Notes: a model not told the origin generated them from the sequence alone. Shown: positions 21,329 to 33,044, counted from the stretch's first letter. The stretch is DNA of 64,000 nucleotides from Triplophysa rosa (GCF_024868665.1 NC_079898.1:2268984-2332983), one strand, 5' to 3'. Numbers and translations: made by a program.

Positions 21329-21886
21329 TGTCAGACGGCGGATAAGAACCCAATTGCAGGCAGGCAGTGAAGGGGTTAACAAGACTTTAATATTACAAAA
21401 AACACGCAAAACAAAAACCCACAGTGGGGAACAAAACACGATAATGAATGGAAGAACAGAACAGGCACATAAACTGACTAAACTAAAATACAAGGACTAA
21501 ACACCACACTGAACAAAACTACAAAGAACTGACAATAACTAAACTCACACAACAACCAGGAACAGGAACATACAGCACTAGGCACGGGGGATACGCAGAC
21601 AAGAACCATATACATACAATGACCGAACACAGGACAAAGAAACAAGAGGGTATATATAGGTAAGACAAACAAGGGATAATGACACGGGGCAGGTGTGGGT
21701 AATTAAACACTCAGGGGAAGATGACAAGGAAACGAGAGGAATGGGGCCAATGACAAGACACTGGAGAGAACGTATATTATTGTCAAACGGACAACAATAT
21801 GTTTCTCTCCACACATAACCTAAGGACTCTGCCCCGATCCCACCACACGAGTAGAATTTCATAAACAAGACGGTGGGACCGTGACA
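21329..21886 (-). repeat. 5' LTR of copy 2
   Basis: This is a 558-base LTR. Its TATA box (TATATATA) is at 21651-21658. The predicted transcript start near 21627 begins TTCGGTCATT. Confidence 0.85.
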
Positions 21887-22033
21887 GTAACCCATTGCTT
21901 CTTGGGGCTTATTGCTTTATTCTAAGCGTTTTACCTAGAGTCTGAAGTTGGTTAAACTCTCTGTGATTGCTATAGAACAAAGGCAAGCAGTAATTATTAT
22001 TAGTGGCAGGGCTGTACGTTAACTTTTACATAG

Positions 22034-23340
22034 CACTGGTGTTACAGAGGTTTTGTAGCACAGGCCAAACAGTCGTAGCTAGTGTTGTAGTCGAGACCAC
22101 CTAAACCGGGTGTCGAGACCAAGACATGACCAAGACATTGAGGGCCGAGACCGAGTCAAGACCAGTACTTCTAAAATTTTTCTAAAAGATCCACATAACA
22201 CTAAAAAGTCATAATTACAGAATCATGCGTTCTAAGCGTTCTTATCTACTATTCAGTAGAAAAATATCACGTTTTCAGATCACGTCAGACTTTATAATAT
22301 AAAGAAACAAGATCTAATACAAGTACCTTTTTTGCAATCACATCTTGGATATTGTGGACCTTTGTATTCATTTTGTTAACAGATTTCTTCTAGGACAATC
22401 CCCCATTCATCTCTTACTGGCACAACAATCAAGGCTTAGCTTAAAGGAACAATACGGTGTTTTTAGGAGGATCTATTGACAGAAATACAATATAATATAC
22501 AAAACTATTTCTTCAGAGGTGTATACAGACCTTGCGTAATGAACCATTATGTTTGTAATACCTTAGAATAAGCTGTTTATATCTACATACAGAGCGACCC
22601 TACATACATTGAATTCGCCGCCATGTTTTGTACAGCAGCCCTAAACGGACAAACAACTCTACAATGCGCGTTTCCTCTTCCTCTCCGCTGCGGTATCGTG
22701 GTGAAACAGATCACGGGAAGATCTGTACGGATTGTGCTCTCCGGTGCGGAACGCATGTGACCCGCGGATTAACTGAAAGTTTATTCATCATTGAGTAAAA
22801 GAGTAAAACGCGCTCTTGCGTGCTCTCCAGTTTCAGCTCCAACTAGCTCTCTCTCAAGTATCTGGACGAGTACAATATTAAAACGGTTCCAGATGATGCT
22901 CAAACCTGCTCCGTCACACAGCTAATATTACAACAACAACATATGTTGGTATGTTAGTATGTTACTCACATACTTATACCTCCTCGGGGGTGATTTTTAG
23001 ACGATCTTTCTCTCCAACGACTCTCTGCTGGAAAGTATCTCCATAGATATCTACGAGTATCTCTGCTAAAAGCCTTAGTACCACGGGTCCTAACGCATCT
23101 CTGCTGGAAAGACTTTATAATATTAACACAGGTCCTAGCTCCTGCCTGACTTTTATCCTTTTTTTAAACTTAAAATTCACAAACCTTTTATTTTATGTAA
23201 TACATAAGACATCGCTCTATCTACAGTCTTTCTAATGCCCGCAAAATTTCTTCCCTTTCTGTACATCTTTTTGTACTGTGGTGGCCACCGTCGTGTTTGG
23301 ACTGAGCGATTTGTGGCAAATATATAATACAACACTAGTG
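22034..23340. repeat. Repeat block with hAT-like ends
   Basis: Bases 22034-22080 match the dispersed repeat near 1153. From about 22079 the sequence begins TAGTGTTGTAGTCGAGACC, and near 23325-23338 it ends ATACAACACTA, giving an inverted pair TAGTGTTGTA. Words such as GTCGAGACCAAGACATG are typical of a fish hAT-like family. The possible 8-base duplication (GTCGTAGC/GTGGCTGC) matches at only five positions. No transposase frame is visible, and the middle (22200-23300) holds nothing else I recognise. Confidence 0.4.
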
Positions 23341-23604
23341 GCTGCTGTTAATCAAAAACTGCGCCTTTAAGAAAAGAGTGTCTGAGAAAAACGTGCTGCC
23401 CTGATTCACTATCTGAGGTGTGATGTTGTCAAAAAGAATCAGAATAACCATAATTGTGTTCTGTACACACACATAATTTTAACAGAGAAATGAACTATTT
23501 TGTATTTTATTGCTTTTTCTGCTGAAATTATAATTACCGTAACGCATCCCGATTTGCTTCCCGATTAGTTTATTATATGTTGAAATTTAAACAGAGTAAA
23601 AGGT

Positions 23605-23905
23605 AACACTTTATAATACTGTTTCATACTTAATAGGTAGTTATGCATAAACTAATGCAGAACAAATGGTTAGTGCTGCTAACACTGTAGTCATTACTGA
23701 TAACTTATAAGGAAGAAAGATTAACTAATCAGTAGGTATCAGCATCCAGATGTTTAAGGTAAGTAACAATTACTTACATATTACATATTTAAAAGTAATT
23801 AATAAATACTGAATGCTGTGTGTCTCCTGCAGAATTGTACAATAACTAAGGCTCATTTAAAATAATTATCTATTAACTACTCATTAACAGCTGCTAAAAA
23901 TACTT
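23605..23905 (+). repeat. MITE copy M1 (uninterrupted)
   Basis: The segment begins GGTAACACTTTATAATACTG and continues through TTCATACTTAATAGGTAG, AATGGTTAGTGCTGC and ACAGCTGCTAAAAATAC. An inverted copy with two LTR insertions lies at 32965-34367. This uninterrupted copy gives the empty sites of both insertions. Confidence 0.75.
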
Positions 23906-24098
23906 ATGTCAATAAACTGGTTATATATGATCTTGATTACTATTAAAAATACAATTTGTAGTTGAGGCATGTAGGGAGAGGACGCACACGCGAAGGCTCC
24001 CAGATTGCTTTTTGTTACTTTCCTTTTTAAATATTGTTTCTCTGAGCATTTCGACATAACCAACACTGCTCGAACTAGTTTAGTCAACTCTGCATAAG

Positions 24099-25007
24099 AT
24101 GAGCAAATCTAAAAACACCAAATCAGCCAACACGGTGGAAACCCCGGCTACACAGGCTGCTACGAGTGCGGCGGCCAAGCTAGCATCTTTTGCAGCTAAC
24201 AACTCTCCAACATCAACGAAGACTTCTGCAGCTCCCGAAGTACCCGCAGTTGTCATTATGGACCAACTGTCTGCAGAATTCGTCAAACAGAGAACCTCAC
24301 TAAAGGAGGATGTGTCTTCCCTGATCAAAGAGGCTATTAAACCGCTGCAGACTTCAATGGACTCACTACAATCAACAATGAACTCTTTCCAGGGCCGTCT
24401 CACCTCCGTTGAGTCTGTGGCTGGTGACAACTTTGAAAGATTAACAGTAGCTGAGGCTACCATTAAAACGCCCCAAAACCATAACCAGTCACTTCTGGAC
24501 CGGATCGACGACCTCGAGAACCGGTCGCGGAGAGCTAACCTCCGTATATTAAACATCCCCGAAGGCAGCGAAGATGGCAAAGACCCCGTGAAATTCATGT
24601 CCGAGGTATTGATGCAAGCGATGGGCCCCAATGTTTTCCCTGCACCGCCTGAGTTGGAGAGAGCCCACCGGACACCGACTTCCAGATCTGGTCGGAGATC
24701 ACCCCCCCCCACGTTCCTGGTCAGTTTCGCCAGATTTCAACAGAAAGAAGCTGCATTGCGCTGGGCCAGGAATCACGAGCTCAACTACCAAGGTACCATT
24801 ATAAGAGTTTACCAAGATGTCAGCGCAACGCTAGCAAAAAAGAGAGCTGCGTTTAACGGCGTTAAACAAGCCTTGTACCGGAGGAACGTCAGATTCCACC
24901 TGCTATACCCGGCCCGGCTGCTCGTGATGTGTGAGGAAGATGTGCTCACCTTCGACTCACCCGATGAAGCTCAGAAGTTTCTCGATCAGAAGTTCGGTAA
25001 GGAGTAA
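24099..25007 (+). CDS. L1 ORF1 protein (RNA-binding chaperone)
   Basis: A 302-codon ORF with an ATG about 140 bases from the element's 5' end. Residues 1-50 are a Ala/Thr/Ser-rich basic N-terminus. Residues 55-145 are heptad-like (LSAEFVKQRTSLKEDVSSLI, DRIDDLENRSRR), consistent with the trimeric coiled coil. RRANLRILNIPEG at about 147-159 is the hallmark start of the RRM-like domain of L1 ORF1p (Transposase_22). Later come ERAHRT and the C-terminal domain with FARFQQKEAALRWAR and FLDQKFGKE. It binds L1 RNA in cytoplasmic particles. The frame is intact. The opposite-strand frame is a shadow. Confidence 0.9.
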   Translation: MSKSKNTKSANTVETPATQAATSAAAKLASFAANNSPTSTKTSAAPEVPAVVIMDQLSAEFVKQRTSLKEDVSSLIKEAIKPLQTSMDSLQSTMNSFQGRLTSVESVAGDNFERLTVAEATIKTPQNHNQSLLDRIDDLENRSRRANLRILNIPEGSEDGKDPVKFMSEVLMQAMGPNVFPAPPELERAHRTPTSRSGRRSPPPTFLVSFARFQQKEAALRWARNHELNYQGTIIRVYQDVSATLAKKRAAFNGVKQALYRRNVRFHLLYPARLLVMCEEDVLTFDSPDEAQKFLDQKFGKE

Positions 25008-25633
25008 GACTATATTTGTCGCGGTTTGGTCTGTGCAGCATGGAGATGGTTAATCACCTGAGTTTGAAGGCATGTGAGATCATCTCTTCAACCTACTACG
25101 TCAGCCATTGGTCCTAGGACTTAAGGTATGAAAACCCACTGACGTTATTGCTGGACTAATCTGTACTATGCTGTATACAAGTACATATCTGGAACTCTTC
25201 TACTGTACTGACCGCTTATGTCGCCTTTCAATATTTATGTTATATGCTGTTGTTGTGCGCACGTTTTCATATATGCTCGGTTGTTCTACAGGTGTTGTAT
25301 TACTTAGTCATCTTTTTTTATTTTTATTTTAACATATCATAATCACTGGGAGCCTTCCTGGGCAAAAGTGTCAAGAGGAATGTATCACCAGAAGTTTTTG
25401 GAAATAGTGTTTAGCCTGCAGCTTGCCTCAGGGAAAAGGACAAGTATAGGCTTAGTTTTAGTTCTGTTTATGTTCTGGATATGGGATAGGGAAAAGGACA
25501 CCACTAAATTTTTGCAACAAATGTTCACCTTTGTTCACTTAAGAAACTAACATAACTGTGTACTTTATTACAATCATTGCTCTAACTTATTTCTCCTTAC
25601 TGTTCTTTTCATTTTTATTTTTTATAGTTAAAC
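25008..25633 (+). other. L1 inter-ORF spacer
   Basis: About 626 bases lie between ORF1 and ORF2, AT-rich and without a recognisable product. A 60-codon frame at 25368 has no family resemblance. Confidence 0.5.
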
Positions 25634-25766
25634 ATGATAGACGGTACTGATGCAAAGAGGGCTGCTATATGATTCATTAGCTGGAATGTAAAAGGTTTAA
25701 ATGGGCCTGTTAAAAGAGCCAGAATATCTAATCACCTAAAATACTTAAAATGTGATGTTGCATTTC

Positions 25767-26330
25767 TGTCATGGCTCTGCTTCATTTAGTCATGTTTTTC
25801 TTGGTCCTGTAGCAGAGTCATGACAAAGTCTTTGGTTATGTGTGGAGAGAAACATATTATTGTCCTTTTGACAATAATATGCGTTCTCTCCAGTGTCTCG
25901 TCATTGGCCCCGCTCCTCTCCTTTCCTTGTGATCTTTCCCTGAGTGTTTGATTAACCACACCTGCTCCATGTCGTTATCCCTCCTTTGTGTTCATATATA
26001 TACCCTCTTGTTTCTTTGTCCTGTGCTCGTGTATTACGTTGTGTATACGTTGTGTATGTGCTCGTGGTGTTACCCTGGTTCCTGTTTTCTGCCTTGTCCT
26101 TGATTTGTGAGTTTTGTGTGTTTGCCTTGTTTACCCTGTCGTGTTTTTTTTGTAAGACGTTTGGTCGAGTTTTTGAGTTAGGTTTTTGCTTCTTTTTGGT
26201 TTTACGTTTTGCCCCCACGTGGGAAGTCTTTTGTTTTGTGTTTTTTGGTAAAATAAATATATCTTGTTTAACCCCTTCACCACTGCCTGCCTGCGCTTGG
26301 GTTCTTCTGTCCACACCGCCTACTTTGACA
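25767..26330 (+). mobile_element. Solo LTR inside L1 endonuclease
   Basis: A 564-base LTR of the TGTCATGGCTCTG...TTTGACA family is flanked by CATTTC at 25761-25766 and 26331-26336. Removing the LTR and one flank restores the L1 reading frame, so the boundaries are certain to within the duplicated word. A TATATATA box lies near 25995. AATAAA lies near 26253. Confidence 0.88.
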
Positions 26331-27327
26331 CATTTCTACAGGAAACTCATCTACTGGTTAAAGATCAAGTCAGACTTAAAAAAAGGTTGGGTGGGGAATG
26401 TATTCCATTCCAATCTCAACTCTAAAACTTGTGGAACAGCCATATTGATTCATAAAAGAATCCAGTTTAGTGCAACCACTGTCACTTCAGACCCACAAGG
26501 ACGATTTGTAATGGTTTCTGGGCTTCTCTACCATAAGCCTGTGGTTTTGATTAATATCTATGCCCCAAATTGGGATGATGATAAATTTATGGGTAAAATA
26601 ATTTCATTAATTCCAGATGTGAATTCACATCGATTGATATTTGATGGCGATTTAAACTGTGTAATAAATCCAGTATTAGACCGTTCCAATTCTAAATCTA
26701 CAAACCTGTCTAAAAAGGCCAAGCTATTATCAGCCTTTATGGACCAGATAGGAGGTGTTGACCCCTGGCGTTTTTTATTTCCACAAAGCAAATCGTTTTC
26801 TTTTTTTCCCTTGAGATTATATCGTATTCTGCTAGAACAAATAAGATGAAAAGAATAAAACAAGAGGAGCTCATTAAAGCAATAGCTATGGTGGACTCTC
26901 AGTACTTTATATCTCCCTCCCCTGAATTATATAAAAAGAAGCTGGACCTCCAAACACAATATAATTTCTCATCAACTGAAAAGATGGAACGTCTCCTATT
27001 AAAATCACGGGGGTATGTCTGTGAGCATGGCGACAAACCTGTAAGGCTATTAGCACACCAACTTAAGTGCCGCGCCGTGTCTCAACAGATTCCACAGATT
27101 CGTAAAGATGATGGTGAACTATCTATCGACCCAGAGGAAATTAACGAAACATTCACCTCATTTTACTCAAATCTGTATACGTCAGAGATAACAAATGACT
27201 CTGACATGGAATATTTTTTCAATAATCTCCAAGCTCCTTCTATAAAAGCAAGACATAGGGCTGAGACTGAGCTCCCACTAACATGTATAGAAATCATTAA
27301 TGCAATTAAGGCAATGCAAAAATAAAC

Positions 27328-29343
27328 AATCAGACTACACAGGCACATAAACTAACTAGAACAACACTAGACAAACACTTACACTGACTAAACTTAACTT
27401 GCTTAAATGATACGGGCAGGAACACGAAGCACTCATACACCGTACACAGAACAGACGTAGTACAATCCATGAGCAACAAGACAAAGAAACATGAGGGTAT
27501 ATATAGGGAGAGACAAACGAGGGATAATTACACAGGGCAGGTGGGAAACATTAGACACGGGAGGAAGGCAATACATGAGACGAGAGGGGCGGGGCCAATG
27601 ACAAGACACGAGAAAACACATGAGAGGTAAAAACAAACAACTCGTGGTTTTCTCACATAAAACCTAAGGGCTCTGTCCCGATCCCGCCACACGACTATAA
27701 TTTCATAAACAAGACGGTGGGACCGTGACAAGTATTTGTCTGTTAACATGTAAACTGGGACGGGAACAGCCCCCTTGTGTCCACCGCCATCAAAGGGACC
27801 TCAAACCAACCGACTCTTTTTGATCTGATGGCCTAAGCTCAGACAATACCACCACAACATCTAAAGTGCCAGCCAAGAGACTTCAACCTTGTCACACCCT
27901 ACACCGCTCACCAGTACTTCAATGAAAGGCACCGGAGCATGACACCTGTTTTTGCTCTGTAATCACTGCAGAAAACGTGAAGGCCAGAGAGCATGCTGCA
28001 CCTGGCAAGATTCACAAGAGGAACAGATTCGGATACTCTCCCCTAGACTTCAAGTAAGGTTCTTGGGGGAGGACAGGACTGTTCACCAAAGTGAGAAAAG
28101 CCATGTGGCCCCCAGGGACTGAGAGCCTCAAATTCTTCCAAAATAATGTCTCTTTCTCTTTCCTTAGCCACAAAAGACTGGTTTAAAGTGTATACACATG
28201 AATCTCCACATTGTATGCTTGTCTCTATGTTATTCTCATTCACCTATAACCTCAAAGGCATATGTGCTTAGTGGTATTCTGTGTATATTTACATTCTTGT
28301 CCAAACTACAGGTCAATGTAATTGTAACCCCTTCATGTTTCATATCTACGTGTTTCCCTTTTCATGTCTTAGAATATGGTGTATAGCACAGTAATATATT
28401 TGATACCATACTCATTTTATTCTATTCTAAGTCTATTCCTGCTGCAAACTCCCAGGCGACCATAAATGCAAATGAGTTAGTGTGCCGGACAAGAAACATG
28501 TTTTCGCGCCCAAAACTATCTCATCACATTGGATCGCCCACCTTGGAGGGCCGTGACGCCCTCTGTGTTAAAACATCTGAACACAACAGGAAAGCTTGCT
28601 CTTTTGTGTATGTTCGTTCACTTGTGTGCGTTCGCGCACGTGCACGTTCGCTCGCTCGTTTCTTTCAACCTCTCGAGACCTGCCTCTCCTCAGAGACAGT
28701 TTCTAATGGCAGTTTGCTTCAGCTAAATCAATGGACTCACGGCCTGCTCTGAACACATCAGGACCCTTTGATACGCACGCCAGCATGTGTCCCGAGAAAC
28801 AAAGAAGCCAATGCAAGTATCTGAACTATTGCTAACCAGTTGCGTATAAGCTTTGCCCCTTTTAAATAAGGAGATTTGTCCTTGATGGTTCGTGCAGATG
28901 TGAATAGTTGATTTAATACTGCCATTTTCTTTTATCTATTTCTTTCATTCTCTACTGTTTTACGTTTTTATGTTTGTTTGTTAATGTTTGGTTTGTGTTA
29001 GCTAGTTGATTTTAGTTCCCCCGTAGTGTAGATAAATAAACCGCATGTGTATACACGCTCAAATTGTTTCTGTCTTTATTTATCACATATCAACGTCACT
29101 TAAACTGCTTGATTTCATTAAAATTTCTGAAGTGGTACTGTACTACAGTAAGAATATTGTTTTTCCAGGCCAGGGGAGTAATATTTCTTAGAGTTGATAT
29201 ACGATCTGCTGATCACTCGGTGGACAAGTGTATTTAGTTCATCTCTGTTATTAGCTCTGATGCATCAGGTTCACCATTACCATTAATTATTTGTAGGTTA
29301 CTGTGTTTAAACTCGTTGTTTCCCCCGAAATACACTACAACTG
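27328..29343. other. Foreign block replacing part of L1 RT; partly unassigned
   Basis: The L1 frame stops after AIKAMQK and resumes at KILAKALAL, with roughly 75 expected residues missing. In their place stand a truncated minus-strand LTR (27342-27730) and about 1.6 kb (27731-29343) that I cannot assign. The latter has no long ORF with motifs, no visible inverted repeat and no match elsewhere in the window. Confidence 0.5.
27342..27730 (-). mobile_element. Truncated LTR of the same family
   Basis: In plus orientation it starts inside the LTR at ACAGGCACATAAACTAACTA (compare about 18903) and runs to the terminal ACGGTGGGACCGTGACA. About 130-150 bases of the LTR 3' end are missing. The sense direction is the same as slit1. 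Confidence 0.75.
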
Positions 29344-31831
29344 TGACGTGAAGATCTTGGCCAAGGCCCTTGCCTTACGCTTAGAAGCCACAATGCATGA
29401 CGTGATCTCTGCTGACCAGACTGGTTTTATTTTGGGGCGTCATTAATTTACAAATATCCGCCGGCTATTAAATATTATTCACTCTCCTGCGCCCAGTGCG
29501 GTCCCCGAGGTGGTTATCGCGCTTGATGCAGAGAAAGCCTTTGATAGGGTAGAATGGGGATATTTATTTACATGTTTAAAGAAATTTGGTTATGGTCCTA
29601 ATTTCATTTCGTGGATTAAAATCCTATATACCTTACCCAAAGCCTCAGTAATTGCAAATGGTAGGCGCTCTCAGTATTTTCAGCTGTCAAGAGGCACCCG
29701 TCAAGGCTGCCCTATCAGTCCACTGCTATTTGCCCTGGCCATAGAGCCCTTGTCTATTACACTCAAATCCTTACCCTCGTTAAGTGGAATCCATAGGGGG
29801 GAGAGCATAGAGTGTCTCTATATGCAGATGATTTATTACTGTATGTATCGGACCCTGTTCCAAGCGCCCCACATGTGATCTATGCTTTGAGGAGATTTGG
29901 TGCCTTTTCTGGGTACAAATTGAATTTTAGTAAAAGTGAATGTTACCCTGTTAATGACCTGGCTCTTCAAATACAAGATAATGCCCTACCGTTCCAAATG
30001 TTTAGGGATGGCTTTAAATATTTAGGCATTAACATTACAAGGGACATGCAGATGCTCTACCAGGAAAATTTCTGTCTGCTATTTGAGAAAGTCAAATCGG
30101 ACCTTAACAAATGGAAGACACTTCACCTATCTCTAGCAGGGAAAGTGAATTGTATAAAAATGAATGTGCTCCCCAAATTTCTCTATCTGTTTCAGTTTAT
30201 CCCACTTTATCTCCCTAAATATTTCTTCAAATCTATTGATAAGGTTTTCATTTCATTTATATGGAGTGGGAAGAAACCTAGAATACGACTAGAACTGTTA
30301 CAGAGGCCTAAAATGCAGGGTGGCTTAGCTCTTCCAAATCTTTTTTATTATTATTGGGCCTCAAATGTTCAAAAAATCATGCACTGGCTCCACACTCCTG
30401 ATATAGACTGGTGAAGCTGCACTTTGAAGCTGCATCTTGCACTTCAACTTCTCTTAGAGCCCTGGTCACCTCCAGCTTTCCCATCTCAATCTCTCAATAC
30501 ACCAACAATCCAGTAGTTATAAATACTCTTAAAATATGGTTTCAATTTAGACGTAGCTTCGGGTTTAATAATCTTCTTCATCTAAGTCCCATACACAATA
30601 ATCATCTTTTCCTCCCAGCTAGATTAGACTCCGAATTTAATCTCTGGCAAAGACAAGGCATTTATAAATTTAAAGATATGTATATAAACAGTATTTTCGC
30701 TAGCTTTGATGACTTATCACATAAATTTGGCCTCCCTCGGTCTAGCCTGTTTCGTTATTTCCAAGTCCGCCACTTTCTTCAGCATCATGATCCCAACTTT
30801 CCATATATACTATCACCTTCTGGTTTAGATACTATGTTAGAAACTACTTTCAGCTTTAAAGGACTTATTTCAAGAATCAACAATTGTATATTTTCTTTTT
30901 AAAATACAACTCTTGCAAAGATTAAGGCAGACTGGGTTGACGAGCTGGGAGAGGACTTGTAAGAAGACATTTGGGTTAGCGCTTTATTAAGAGTGAATGA
31001 CAGCACTTCTTGTGCCAAATTAAGTATAATACAATTTAAGATCTTGCATTGCATCTACTACTCCAAAGTCAGACTTGCTAAAATATACCCTAACACAGAT
31101 GCAAGCTGCGACAGGTGTCGAAACACTCCTGCCGACCTAACCCATATGTTTTGGTCGTGCTCAGCCCTAGCATCCTATTGGTCTGCAATCTTTAAAACAG
31201 TTTCAGAAGCTCTTAATATTGACCTACAGCCCAACGCAGTAATGGCCATATTTGGTACTACAGACAGAAGATATTCTACAATAAGGAAAAGATATAAAAA
31301 CATCATTGCTTTTACAACACTGCTTGTACACAGACAAATTTTATTGCATTGGAAATCTAAAAACCCACCAAGTGCGTCTATGTGGTTTAATGACCTAACG
31401 CAGTTCATACAGTTAGAGAAAACAAAATACACTCTCAGGGGGTCCAGGGACAAATTATTTTCTGTCTGGGACCCAGTGCTGAAATACTTGGGTAAACTTA
31501 AGACTGTGCCCACTTCACAGCCCTCTAGCATTTACATTTGTGTTATTCATCCAGGAGAACTATAGTGTGTAGTACACAACTTCAACAATGGTGAGGCTAT
31601 GTTGGTATGCAGATTTTTTTTATATGTATGTATTTTGTTGTTGTTATTGTTACTATTATTATCCTTTTTACTTTCTAGATGGGTGTCCTATGTGTTCTGG
31701 GGGGGGGCAATAATTCATACAAAATAATGATGTGAGCATTGGACCAAAGTTCTTTTGAGTATGTTGTATCTATGTACATATCCTGTACCATCAGTGCTCA
31801 ATAAAAAAAATACAATTCAAAAATACAATTT

Positions 31832-32122
31832 TAACTAATTTTGTTTACTCTCAGTAAACTTAATTATTTTATATCACCAAACTATTGTCCAATATTGTCC
31901 ATTTTAAGATTTTATTTTTCATATCAATCATATCAATGAAATAAATCTAATGAATCTATCCTATTTTCTATTTTATTTATTTAAAAGGAAAGAAACTTAA
32001 GAAATACACCTCCTAATCACTGCATCACTAGTCAACTTACCTCACAAACAGATCTGACATATCTCTCCTTGTTGCTTCTTATAAATCTGGTGGACAATAG
32101 CTGAAGAGTTGTGTTTTCATTA
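31832..32122. other. No gene seen
   Basis: AT-rich intronic DNA without recognisable features. Confidence 0.4.
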
Positions 32123-32126
32123 TTAA

Positions 32127-32670
32127 AGGGGTCATATGGCATGAATACGAGTTTTTCTGTGTCTTTGGTGTGTTGCCCATGCCCATGGTTGCCCATGCAT
32201 GTATTAGACACGTAAAATTGCAAAAATTAAAGTGTGGGAACAAAAGATGCATTCGATTTAAAAGCGAATGCTCACCCAGACAAATCTACATCAGTTCGTG
32301 GTATGATTTGACTAAGACCGCCCAAATGTTTACGCAAGTAAGGTGGGAGTACCTGTCAGTACAATTGCTTTGGAACCTTATGTTCCAAATATGGAAAGAA
32401 GCGTTACATTTCCGTCACACGCTTGCAGTATTCCACCAATCACTACGCACTGGTTAACTGGCCAATCATAGCACACCTCGCTTTTCAGAGCGATGAGCTT
32501 TGTAAAAAATCTGCTCGTTTCAGAGAGGCGGGGCAAAGAGGACATACAAACATGCACTTTAATATTATCTAAATTGATAGATGTGGTTTAACATTTTAGC
32601 AGTAGTCAATATGAACATGCTGCTGCTGTGACTTCTGCATACAGTGACGTCATGTTCATGCCCCTCCCCC
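32127..32670. repeat. piggyBac-like MITE (TTAA-flanked)
   Basis: The block is bounded by TTAA at 32123-32126 and 32671-32674. The ends are short and inverted (AGGGGTCATATGG at left, GCCCCTCCCCC at right). The left end is the well-known 'ttaaaggggtcatatg' start of an abundant fish repeat. No transposase frame is present. Confidence 0.6.
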
Positions 32671-33044
32671 TTAAAGTAACAGTGCATTATGTGTGGTTAA
32701 AATATTGTAACGACTGATTGACAAGAAAAACTTCCAATTTTACCACAGAAACATTAGTGACAATACAGTGATTAAGAGGGGGATTTTTTTTAACTATTTT
32801 TGTTGAAAAGCACAATAGATTGATTTGTTTTGAATCAATATGAATAATAATATCACAGTATGCAGAATTCTATGAAATTCCCAAAAGAATTTGTTCAAAT
32901 TAATTAAAACTATTCATATAATTAATCCTAATACCAAACAAGTATCTTTAATAGGCTGTTTATGGGCAAAATTATTTTTCGCAACTGTTAGTGAGTATTA
33001 ATGGATAGTTATTTTAAATGAGTCTTAGTTGATGTATAGTTCTG

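Larger units (their letters stand above)
18768..21886 (-). mobile_element. Non-autonomous LTR retrotransposon with gag-like ORF and minisatellite (copy 2)
   Basis: LTRs at 18768-19322 (555 bases) and 21329-21886 (558 bases) begin TGTCA and end TGACA. They are very similar, differing mainly at the first 25 bases and by a small indel. The flanks carry GTAACC at 18762-18767 and 21887-21892, a target duplication of 6 bases (or 5 if the LTR begins with C). The interior reads on the minus strand: a primer-like site, a broken gag-like frame, then the minisatellite. It ends in an 812-base N run next to the 3' LTR. No pol genes are visible, though the N run hides part of the interior. Its sense direction matches slit1, in whose intron 1 it lies. 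Confidence 0.85.
18630..21935. repeat. Palindromic MITE split by an LTR element
   Basis: The left arm (18630-18700) includes GCAATAAGCTCCGCGAAGCA and GGGTTACAGTGCATTTTATA. Its inverse begins at about 18742 (AGCTGTTATAAAATGCACTG), is cut after GTAACC at 18767, and resumes at 21887 with GTAACCCATTGCTTCTTGGG and GGCTTATTGCTTTAT. The long near-perfect arms around a spacer of about 40 bases mark a hairpin-type MITE. The left arm predicts the empty site of the LTR insertion and contains the duplicated word once. Confidence 0.8.
25634..31565 (+). pseudogene. L1 ORF2 (endonuclease-reverse transcriptase), disrupted
   Basis: ORF2 starts at ATG 25634 and meets an in-frame TGA at 25670, just before the endonuclease start SWNVKGLNG. 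The LTR at 25767 splits the codon after VAF. The domain resumes at 26337 with LQETH, then LINIYAPN and GDLNCVINP. Sequence is missing near 26848, and the frame resumes as a linker (26849-27327). After a foreign block the RT appears: LAKALALRLE (29353), VIALDAEKAFDRVEWGYLF (motif A), SRGTRQGCPISPLLFALAIE (motif B), LYADDLLLYVSD (motif C, near 29818) and FKYLGINI. The C-terminus has CDRCRNTP...HMFWSC, the L1 Cys-His motif (about 31107-31160). Frameshifts fall near 29815, 30412 and 30905. No functional protein is possible. Confidence 0.88.
23958..31818 (+). mobile_element. L1-type LINE, near full length, with two interruptions
   Basis: ORF1 (24099-25007) is followed by an ORF2 in pieces (25634-31565) and a short 3' UTR ending in an A-rich tail near 31801-31818. 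A 13-base word, AAAAATACAATTT, flanks it at 23945-23957 and 31819-31831 and is a likely target duplication. The word is AT-rich and a near copy lies in the tail, so the exact 3' boundary is uncertain. A solo LTR (25767-26330) and a 2 kb block (27328-29343) interrupt ORF2. It lies antisense to slit1 in intron 1. Confidence 0.8.

Noticed and set aside
24080..24712. 210-codon minus-strand frame
   Set aside because: It is the shadow of L1 ORF1, whose plus-strand domains are clear.
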